A stretch of 10,670 nucleotides of DNA from Planctomycetaceae bacterium (GTDB lineage: Bacteria; Planctomycetota; Planctomycetia; Pirellulales; UBA1268), in the NCBI GenBank assembly GCA_003488325.1, contig DNLZ01000330.1, positions 743 to 11,412 on the forward strand, given 5' to 3'. The translations under genes were made by a program, and so were the position numbers. Below are positions 5,572 through 10,670 of this stretch, one piece after another. The notes under the pieces were generated by a model. The model searched no databases. It had not been told where the DNA came from and saw nothing but the letters and a program-made list of their open reading frames with translations. Position 1 is the stretch's first letter. Each line of letters opens with the position of its first letter.

Positions 5572-6555
5572 ATGCCGCACCGCATTCTCGTCACGACGAC
5601 GTCGTTTCAGGACACGCCGGGTGAGCATCATGCGGCGCTCGCCGCGACCGGCTGGGAGGTGGTGACGGCCCGTGGTCCGCTCTCCGAGGCGGACACCCTC
5701 GCCCTCGTCGGCGAGATCGACGGCTTCATCTGCGGCGACGACATGATCACGGCCGCCGTGCTCGATCGGGCGCGGCCGAGGCTGCGGGTGCTGAGCAAGT
5801 ACGGTATCGGGGTCGACAAGATCGACGTCGCCGGCTGCACCGCCCGCGGCATCCCGGTCCTGTTCACGCCCGGCGTCAACCACACGACCGTGGCGGAGCA
5901 CGCGTTCCTGCTCCTCCTGTCGCTCGAGAAGCACCTCCTCTTCCACGCCGACTCGACCCGTTCCGGCGGCTGGCAGCGGAAGACCGGCCGCGAACTGCTC
6001 GGCAAGACGATCGGCATCGTGGGCATGGGCCGCATCGGCAAGGAGGTCGCCGTGCGCGCGCACGCCTTCGGCATGAAGCCGCTCGGCCACGACGTGGCGT
6101 GGGACGACGCCTTCGCGGCGGCCCACGGCATCGAGCGGGCCGCATCGCTCGACGACCTCTTCGCCCGGTCCGACTACATCTCGCTCCACACGAACCTCAC
6201 GCCCGAAACCCGCGACCTGGTGCGGACCGATTCGATCGCACGGATGAAGCCGGGCGTGATCGTGATCAACTGCGCGCGGGGCGAGATCGTCAACACCGCG
6301 GACATGGCCGCCGCGCTCGCCTCGGGGAGGGTGCGGGGCTACGGGACCGACGTCCTCGACGTGGAGCCGCCACCCGCGAACCACCCGCTCACCCATCTGC
6401 CCACCTGCCTCGTCACGCCGCACGTCGGCTCGCGCACCCACGAGAGCGTGCAGCGGCAGGCGATGGCGGCCGTGACGAACCTCGTGCGGGCGATGCGCGG
6501 GGAGGCGCCCCTGGCGCAGGTGAATCCCGAGGTGCCGGTGACGAAGGTGACCTGA
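5572..6555 (+). CDS. D-2-hydroxyacid dehydrogenase (phosphoglycerate dehydrogenase-like)
   Basis: A cytosolic NAD-dependent oxidoreductase of 327 residues, normal for the family, interconverting a D-2-hydroxyacid and a 2-keto acid. The catalytic domain halves are about 1-110 and 285-327. LSKYGIGVDKIDV (74-86) is the conserved lead-in to the linker. The Rossmann fold has GIVGMGRIGKEVA (148-160), with Asp174 at the end of the second strand, favouring NAD over NADP. The catalytic triad is complete: Arg236 in NCARGEIV, Glu265 in DVEPPP, and His284 in TPHVGS. There is no ACT or other C-terminal regulatory domain, so it is unlikely to be a classical long SerA. The position in an operon with an Ldh-type oxidoreductase and a KDG-type kinase favours a role in sugar-acid catabolism over serine synthesis. 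The start follows the promoter by about 25 bases with no obvious Shine-Dalgarno. Confidence 0.92.
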   Translation: MPHRILVTTTSFQDTPGEHHAALAATGWEVVTARGPLSEADTLALVGEIDGFICGDDMITAAVLDRARPRLRVLSKYGIGVDKIDVAGCTARGIPVLFTPGVNHTTVAEHAFLLLLSLEKHLLFHADSTRSGGWQRKTGRELLGKTIGIVGMGRIGKEVAVRAHAFGMKPLGHDVAWDDAFAAAHGIERAASLDDLFARSDYISLHTNLTPETRDLVRTDSIARMKPGVIVINCARGEIVNTADMAAALASGRVRGYGTDVLDVEPPPANHPLTHLPTCLVTPHVGSRTHESVQRQAMAAVTNLVRAMRGEAPLAQVNPEVPVTKVT

Positions 6556-6559
6556 CGGG

Positions 6560-6568
6560 AAGGGGAGG
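6560..6568 (+). promoter_or_regulatory. Shine-Dalgarno of the Ldh-family gene
   Basis: AAGGGGAGG lies 6 bases before the ATG at 6575, only a few bases after the stop of the dehydrogenase gene. It supports this start and operon expression. Confidence 0.65.
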
Positions 6569-6574
6569 GCGGAC

Positions 6575-7678
6575 ATGGCCGAGACGTTCCACGTGGTGCC
6601 GGTCGCGCGGCACGAGTCGCTCGTCAGGGCGGCCTATCTCGCGCGGGGATTCGCGGAGACCGAGGCGATGGATGCCGCGCGGCTGGCGACCGCCGCCACG
6701 CGCCACGGCATCCGCACGCACAACGCGATCAAGGCCCTCGACCTCGACAGCCACTTCGGCTCGAAGGCCGGAGGCTGCGTGCCGCGGGCGACGATCCGCC
6801 GCCTGCCGTCCCGGTTCGACGCCTGCCAGACCTGGGACGCGTGCAAGAAGCTCGGCCAGTCGGTCGCGTGGGAGGCGATCGAGACCTGCATCGGGCTGGC
6901 CGACGTCCACGGCAGCGGCACCGTCGCGGTGGACAACGCCTTCCACTACCTCTGGGGCGGCGGCTACGTGATGGAGGCGGCCCGACGCGGCTATGTCGCC
7001 TACACGAACTGCACCGCCTCGCTCGCCGAGGTGGTGCCGTTCGGGGGCGTGTATCCCACCCTCGGCACGAATCCGCACTCGTGGGGCTTCCCCACGATGG
7101 ACGCGGTCGGCTATCCGCTGGTCATCGACTGGGCCACGAGCGTGATCGCGATGGGCCGCGTCCAGCAGCTCAAGCGGGAGGGGAAGATGCTGCCCCCCGA
7201 CGCCGCCGTGGACGCGGGCGGCCGCCCCACCACCGACCCCGCGCACGCCGTCTCGCTCCTCCCCTTCGGCGCCCACAAGGGCTACGGGCTGGCGCTGCTC
7301 AACGAGGTCGTCGCGGCGCTCATCGGCGGGTCGCTGCCGACGATCCGCAGCCGCGCCGCCGTGCCGGGCGAGAAGCAGGGGTGTGCGTTCTTCTTCCAGG
7401 TGATCCACCCGGAGGCGCTCTCCGGCGGTGCGTTCGCCGGGGGCCGCTCGCAGGCGGCCAACGTGCGGGCGGTCCTTGCCGACATCCTCGGCCACGGGAA
7501 CGACCGGTGCCTGCTGCCCGGCCAGGTCGAGGCCCGGGCGGCGGCACGCAGCGACCGGGCGGGCGGGCTTCTCTTCTCGCGCGCCGAGGTGGAGGCGCTC
7601 GACGCGATCGCCCGCGAGGCGGGCGTGGAGCCCCTCGTGGCCGACACGTTGCCGGTGTTCACCGAGGGACCGGCCTGA
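6575..7678 (+). CDS. Ldh family oxidoreductase (malate/L-lactate/YiaK-type, PF02615)
   Basis: A 367-residue NAD(P)H-dependent 2-keto acid/2-hydroxyacid oxidoreductase with the non-Rossmann fold of malate (Mdh2), ureidoglycolate (AllD), sulfolactate (ComC) and 2,3-diketogulonate (YiaK) dehydrogenases. Family motifs in order: ATRHGIRTHN (41-50), with His44 a conserved active-site residue; DNAFHYLWGGGYVMEAARRG (120-139), where His124 takes the place of the NSxHFG histidine; PFGGVYPTLGTNP (155-167), the cofactor-binding loop; and LPFGAHKGYGLALL (229-242). The order and spacing fit a full-length, probably active enzyme. The substrate is not decided. Between a D-2-hydroxyacid dehydrogenase and a KDG-type kinase it probably handles a sugar-derived keto acid, as YiaK does in diketogulonate use. 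It starts 19 bases after the upstream stop, with a strong Shine-Dalgarno. Confidence 0.9.
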   Translation: MAETFHVVPVARHESLVRAAYLARGFAETEAMDAARLATAATRHGIRTHNAIKALDLDSHFGSKAGGCVPRATIRRLPSRFDACQTWDACKKLGQSVAWEAIETCIGLADVHGSGTVAVDNAFHYLWGGGYVMEAARRGYVAYTNCTASLAEVVPFGGVYPTLGTNPHSWGFPTMDAVGYPLVIDWATSVIAMGRVQQLKREGKMLPPDAAVDAGGRPTTDPAHAVSLLPFGAHKGYGLALLNEVVAALIGGSLPTIRSRAAVPGEKQGCAFFFQVIHPEALSGGAFAGGRSQAANVRAVLADILGHGNDRCLLPGQVEARAAARSDRAGGLLFSRAEVEALDAIAREAGVEPLVADTLPVFTEGPA

Positions 7679-7710
7679 CCTGCCTCGACTTCACTTTCCC
7701 GACCACGCGC

Positions 7711-7716
7711 GAGGAG
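7711..7716 (+). promoter_or_regulatory. Shine-Dalgarno of the KDG-type kinase
   Basis: GAGGAG lies 5 bases before the ATG at 7722 and selects that start over upstream in-frame codons that lie inside the Ldh-family gene. Confidence 0.65.
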
Positions 7717-7721
7717 ACACG

Positions 7722-8819
7722 ATGGGACTTCCCCTGAAGCCGAAGGACTCCTGCGCGTTCGACGCGGTCGCGCTCGGCGAGATCATGCTGCGGCTCGACC
7801 CGGGCGAGGGGCGGATCCGCACCGCCCGGCAGTTCCAGGCCTGGGAGGGGGGCGGCGAGTACAACGTCGCCCGCGGCCTCCGCAAGTGCTTCGGCCTGCG
7901 GACGGCGGTCGTGACGGCCTTCGTCGACAACGAGGTGGGTCACCTCATCGAGGACTGCATCATGCAGGGGGGCGTGGCCACCGACTTCATCCGGTGGCGT
8001 CCCGACGACGGGATCGGCCGCAGCGTGCGCAACGGCCTCAACTTCACCGAACGGGGGTTCGGCATCCGCGGTGCCGTGGGCGTGCCCGACCGGGGGAACA
8101 CCGCGGCCAGCCAGATGAAGCCGGGCGACGTCGACTGGGATCATCTCTTCGGCAGCCTCGGGGTGCGGTGGTTCCATACCGGCGGCATCTTCGCGGCGCT
8201 CTCCGCGACCACGGCGGACCTCGCCATCGAGGCGGTGCAGGCCGCGAAGCGTCACGGCACGGTCGTCTCCTACGACCTCAACTACCGGCCGAGCCTCTGG
8301 AAGAGCATCGGCGGGCACGCCAAGGCGCGCGAGGTGAATCGGGCGATCGCCCGCCACGTCGACGTGATGATCGGCAACGAGGAGGACTTCACCGCGTCCC
8401 TCGGCTTCGAGGTCGCGGGCGTCGACCACACCCTCTCCGCGATCGAGACCGACGCCTTCAAGCGCATGATCGAGACGGCGGTGAAGGACTACCCCAACTT
8501 CAAGGTCGCGGCCACGACGCTCAGGCGCGTGATCACGGCGACGCGGAACGACTGGAGCGCGATCCTCTGGCACGACGGCGCCTTTCGGGAGAGCCGGAAG
8601 TATCCCGACCTCGAGATCCTCGATCGCGTGGGCGGGGGGGACAGCTTCGCGAGCGGTCTGGCCTTCGGGTTCCTCGAGTTCAACGACGCGCAGCACGCGG
8701 TCGACTACGGCGCCGCCCACGGTGCGCTGGCCTCGACCACGCCCGGCGACACCTCGATGGCCACGCGGGCCGAGGTGGAGAAGGTGATCACGGGAGGCGG
8801 CGCCCGCGTCGTGCGGTAG
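7722..8819 (+). CDS. kdgK: 2-keto-3-deoxygluconate kinase-like PfkB-family kinase
   Basis: A 365-residue cytosolic ribokinase-fold kinase expected to phosphorylate 2-keto-3-deoxygluconate or a close sugar acid to KDPG. FDAVALGEIMLRLDPGEGRIRTARQF (13-38) is the typical KdgK N-terminus, with ALGE, MLRL and the lid. GGGEYNVARGL (43-53) is the sugar-binding loop. FHTGGIFAAL (151-160) and SYDLNYRPSLW (183-193) are characteristic of the KDG kinase branch. DRVGGGDSFASGL (301-313) is PfkB signature 2, with Asp307 as catalytic base. It is about 40-50 residues longer than typical bacterial KdgK; the extra length is probably in the lid region (95-135) and around 235-285. It is the third gene of the operon, 43 bases after the Ldh-family gene. 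No KDPG aldolase gene accompanies it. The PfkB-kinase call is certain; the substrate is inferred from motifs and neighbours. Confidence 0.85.
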   Translation: MGLPLKPKDSCAFDAVALGEIMLRLDPGEGRIRTARQFQAWEGGGEYNVARGLRKCFGLRTAVVTAFVDNEVGHLIEDCIMQGGVATDFIRWRPDDGIGRSVRNGLNFTERGFGIRGAVGVPDRGNTAASQMKPGDVDWDHLFGSLGVRWFHTGGIFAALSATTADLAIEAVQAAKRHGTVVSYDLNYRPSLWKSIGGHAKAREVNRAIARHVDVMIGNEEDFTASLGFEVAGVDHTLSAIETDAFKRMIETAVKDYPNFKVAATTLRRVITATRNDWSAILWHDGAFRESRKYPDLEILDRVGGGDSFASGLAFGFLEFNDAQHAVDYGAAHGALASTTPGDTSMATRAEVEKVITGGGARVVR

Positions 8820-8891
8820 CCACGTTCGAGCCGCAGCATCGCGTCACGACCCGGCCGCCCCCCGGTGCCAGGCCGGTGCGCACGACGGGTT

Positions 8892-10025
8892 TCAGCGCGG
8901 GTCCGCCGGCGGGGGCACGCGCCGCCCGAGGCAGATGCGGAAGCCGTCCCGCGAGTCGGAGTACGTGACGCCGCGGATGCCGAGCCGCACGGCACAGCGG
9001 GCGTTGCCCGGGACGTCGAAGTAGTTGCCGCCACGGCAGACCGGTCGGCTGACGGTGCGGCGCTGGGGATCCTCGTAGTGGATCTCCTCGTGACCGCCCG
9101 CGGGATCGAAGTGGTCGATGACGAACTCCCAGACGCCGCCGCACATGTCGGCGAGCCCGAAGCCGTTACGCCCCCGCTCGCCGTAGTGATCGACCGGCGA
9201 GACGAACGCGAAGCCGTCGTTCCAGGGGGCCTTGCCGAGGGGCCAGGCCTTGGTGCGACCCGGCAGGAGGTCGAGGCCGGAGATGTTCAGCCGGCCCTGC
9301 CCCTCCTCCAGTTCGTCGCCCCACCAGTAGGCGAGGCTCTCCGTGCTCCCGCCGCGACAGGCGTACTCCCACTCGGCCTCGGTGGGCAGCCGGTACTCGA
9401 GCCCCTCGGGCAGACGCCCCGCCTCGGCCTCGCGCCGCGTGAGCCAGCGGCAGAACGCCCGCATGTCGTCGTAGCTCACGCATACGACCGGAAACTCGTC
9501 ACGATTGGGAAAGGACCAGTTCGGATCGCGCCAGCTCTTGCCGCGCATCGATTTCCAGGGCTGCACGGTCGTCGTGGTGAGGTGGTAGCCGTCCCACTCA
9601 GGGTCGAAGACCTGGGTCTCGCCATCCGGCTTCTCGGCGTCGGTGACGAAACCGGTCTCCTCCGTGAAACGACGGAACTGCCCCACGGTCACCTCCGTGC
9701 GTCCCATCCAGAACGCCTCCGGCACCCGCGTCGGGCGCGGGCGTTCGCCTTCGAACGATTCGCGGGTCGTGCCCGGCGCGGCGCCCCCCTCCGTGCCCGT
9801 GGCCCACGCCTTCTCCTTCGCCGTGCTGCCCATGAGAAACTCGCCGGGCGGGATGAAGACCACCTCGAGCACGACACCATCGCCGAGGTCGAGTCGCCTG
9901 GCGTCTCCCGTCCCCGGTGATTCGTCGGCGCACGCGTGCAGACCGCCGAGCAGACACGTGCACGCCACATGGCACAGCACGATGAACGGTGAGCGTCCGG
10001 ACGTGGAGCGGGGACGTGGCCTCAT
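8892..10025 (-). CDS. Exported SUMF1/FGE-fold protein lacking the catalytic cysteines
   Basis: A 377-residue protein with a Sec-type signal peptide: a basic n-region (MRPRPRSTSGR), a hydrophobic stretch 13-29, and a possible cleavage after ACA (31-33). LHAC at 29-32 is a poor lipobox. The mature part is a formylglycine-generating-enzyme (PF03781) domain: VFIPPGEFLMGS (56-67), MGRTEVTVGQFRRF (107-120), YRLPTEAEWEYACRGG (211-226), NGFGLADMCGGVWEF (287-301), CRGGNYFDVPGNARCAVR (330-347), DGFRICLG (360-367). Active FGEs carry CxxxxC right after RGGS; here the segment reads NYFDVPGNA, so both active-site cysteines are absent. It is therefore unlikely to activate sulfatases and more likely uses the fold for binding or another chemistry. 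The ATG at 10025 is chosen because upstream in-frame starts add Cys/Pro-rich residues before the signal peptide. Convergent with the KDG-type kinase. Confidence 0.88.
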   Translation of the reverse strand: MRPRPRSTSGRSPFIVLCHVACTCLLGGLHACADESPGTGDARRLDLGDGVVLEVVFIPPGEFLMGSTAKEKAWATGTEGGAAPGTTRESFEGERPRPTRVPEAFWMGRTEVTVGQFRRFTEETGFVTDAEKPDGETQVFDPEWDGYHLTTTTVQPWKSMRGKSWRDPNWSFPNRDEFPVVCVSYDDMRAFCRWLTRREAEAGRLPEGLEYRLPTEAEWEYACRGGSTESLAYWWGDELEEGQGRLNISGLDLLPGRTKAWPLGKAPWNDGFAFVSPVDHYGERGRNGFGLADMCGGVWEFVIDHFDPAGGHEEIHYEDPQRRTVSRPVCRGGNYFDVPGNARCAVRLGIRGVTYSDSRDGFRICLGRRVPPPADPR

Positions 10026-10134
10026 GGCGGGTTGCCCTTGCGATCGAGGGGTGGACACCGTGGCAGGCGATGGCCGGCACTGGCAGGCCGACGACAAGAC
10101 AGGCAGCGTCGGGGTCATGGGCGAATCTCCGGGA

Positions 10135-10142
10135 ATCGTACC
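10135..10142 (-). promoter_or_regulatory. Putative -10 element (GGTACGAT) of the SUMF1-fold gene
   Basis: On the reverse strand 10142 to 10135 reads GGTACGAT, with a weak -35 (TGTGGT, 10163 to 10158) at 17 bases. It would leave a leader of about 100 bases to the ATG at 10025. It belongs to the GGTAnnnT set seen before other genes in the window. Confidence 0.35.
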
Positions 10143-10267
10143 GCGACAGATCGGTGCACCACAGGTTCCCGCGCGGCATCCGGGCGTTGCGGGGGGTGTC
10201 AGGCCCGTGGGTCGCCGCGATCCCCAGGGCCCGATCTCATGCCGCGTCGAATGGCCTGCCACACGCC

Positions 10268-10296
10268 TTGTGGCCGTGGGGCATTCCTTCTAGAAG
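10268..10296 (+). promoter_or_regulatory. Candidate promoter of the LEPR-XLL gene
   Basis: TTGTGG (10268-10273) and TAGAAG (10291-10296) are 17 bases apart, giving a leader of about 35 bases. Matches to consensus are partial (3 and 4 of 6). Confidence 0.35.
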
Positions 10297-10297
10297 T
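10288..10297. repeat. Perfect 10-base palindrome CTTCTAGAAG over the -10 box
   Basis: CTTCTAGAAG is identical to its reverse complement and A/T-rich compared with its surroundings. It covers the candidate -10 TAGAAG. It could be an operator half-site, or could be chance. Confidence 0.35.
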
Positions 10298-10325
10298 CTC
10301 GCCCGCTCATGTTCGCTCCATCTTC

Positions 10326-10331
10326 TCAGGA
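10326..10331 (+). promoter_or_regulatory. Shine-Dalgarno of the LEPR-XLL gene
   Basis: TCAGGA about 7 bases before the ATG at 10339 supports that start codon. Confidence 0.55.
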
Positions 10332-10338
10332 TCCACCC

Positions 10339-10670
10339 ATGCCCCTCCATCGCCTCCCGCGCGCTCGCCTGCACCTCGGCCCGGAGCGCCTCGAGCCTCG
10401 CGCGCTGCTTGCCGGCGACGTCGATCCGTCCGGTGGCGTTCCACTCGACCCCGGCCCGGATTCCGACGCGGGGATCGCGTTCGTCACGTCGAGCGAGGTG
10501 GTGCAGGCATCCGCTGCACCCGCATTCTCAGCCGGCTTCCCGGAGAGCGCCGCGGAGCGGCCATGGATCGCGGCAGCCTCCGCGGGACCCGGCGGTGCGG
10601 TCGTCTACTGGCTGAAGCTGACGGTCCGTGACGGCGTGACGTCGACGCAGGTCGTGCCCATCTGGGGCCG
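10339..10670 (+). CDS. LEPR-XLL-type exported protein, N-terminal fragment (runs off the window)
   Basis: The frame from the ATG stays open for 110 codons to the window edge. The first 25 residues, MPLHRLPRARLHLGPERLEP then RALLA, match the LEPR-XLL pattern: a basic start, LExR, then a short hydrophobic LLA. This is known as an N-terminal signature of large cell-surface or secreted planctomycete proteins, with a role in export or sorting assumed rather than proven. It does not look like a classical signal peptide, because the hydrophobic part is very short. Residues 26 onward are Ala/Gly/Pro/Asp-rich and loosely structured, then GGAVVYWLKLTVRDG (about 87-101) looks like the first beta strands of a domain. 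The rest of the protein, usually long and repeat-rich in this class, lies to the right. Function unknown. Start fixed by the Shine-Dalgarno and by the motif position. Confidence 0.75.
   Translation, partial: MPLHRLPRARLHLGPERLEPRALLAGDVDPSGGVPLDPGPDSDAGIAFVTSSEVVQASAAPAFSAGFPESAAERPWIAAASAGPGGAVVYWLKLTVRDGVTSTQVVPIWG

Larger units (their letters stand above)
10026..10338. other. Divergent intergenic region, 313 bases
   Basis: No gene is credible here. It lies between the reverse-strand SUMF1-fold gene and the forward LEPR-XLL gene and should hold promoters for both. Seen in it are the GGTACGAT element at 10135-10142 (reverse), a TTGTGG/TAGAAG pair (10268-10296, forward), a GCCACA...TGTGGC stem at 10258-10274 and a palindrome at 10288-10297. 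Confidence 0.5.

Noticed and set aside
4203..5594. Reverse-strand open frame of 463 codons opposite the small secreted and unknown proteins
   Set aside because: Composition is that of an antisense shadow. The forward genes have a signal peptide, ribosome site or structured aromatic pattern that this frame lacks. It is the strongest competitor to the gene at 4881, which is why that gene is not given high confidence.
5467..7495. Reverse-strand open frames (5467-6576 and 6413-7495) opposite the dehydrogenases
   Set aside because: They are antisense to two clear enzymes with complete catalytic motifs and show His/Arg/Asp-rich shadow composition.
8851..8876. CCGGCC...GGCCGG stem between the convergent kinase and SUMF1-fold genes as a bidirectional terminator
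   Set aside because: The stem is only 6 pairs with a 14-base loop and no T-run on either strand, so it is not distinguishable from chance.
8892..10025. Annotation as an active formylglycine-generating (sulfatase-activating) enzyme
   Set aside because: The two catalytic cysteines are absent and no sulfatase gene is in the window.
10026..10262. Upstream starts (10262 or 10118) for the SUMF1-fold protein
   Set aside because: They would bury the signal peptide behind 31-79 Cys/Pro-rich residues.

Overview
The window is GC-rich bacterial chromosome, most likely from a planctomycete. Three things point there: an N-terminus at the right edge with the LEPR-XLL pattern (LEPRALLA) seen on large exported planctomycete proteins, an exported SUMF1-fold protein, and a small secreted protein ending in an R/K/W-rich tail. 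The assignment is inference; no rRNA or marker gene is present. No tRNA, rRNA, CRISPR array, insertion sequence or phage gene was seen.

Layout. (1) 1-2022, forward: the C-terminal part of an FAD-dependent oxidoreductase whose stop overlaps the start (ATGA) of a complete type III polyketide synthase. This is probably the end of a phenolic-lipid or quinone pathway whose earlier genes lie to the left. (2) 2032-3000, reverse: a PfkB-family sugar kinase that converges on the PKS. (3) 3099-4163, forward: an unnamed class I aldolase-like protein, divergent from the kinase across a 98-base promoter region. (4) 4449-4631 and 4881-5498, forward: a 60-residue secreted protein and a 205-residue protein of unknown function. 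(5) 5572-8819, forward: a three-gene operon with a D-2-hydroxyacid dehydrogenase, an Ldh/YiaK-type NAD(P)H oxidoreductase and a 2-keto-3-deoxygluconate-type kinase, preceded by a good sigma70-like promoter. (6) 8892-10025, reverse: an exported SUMF1-fold protein lacking the catalytic cysteines of formylglycine-generating enzyme. (7) 10339 to the end, forward: the start of the LEPR-XLL protein.

How the genes may work together. The operon looks like sugar-acid catabolism: two oxidoreductases interconvert hydroxy and keto acids, and the kinase phosphorylates a 2-keto-3-deoxy sugar acid. No classical KDPG aldolase is present. The aldolase-like protein and second kinase 1.4-3.5 kb upstream are candidates for missing steps, but this is speculative. 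The PKS and flavoprotein form a separate biosynthetic unit.

Regulation. A GGTAnnnT element appears four times in my manual scan of both strands. All four copies are intergenic and face a gene start, and they are probably the -10 region used by this organism.
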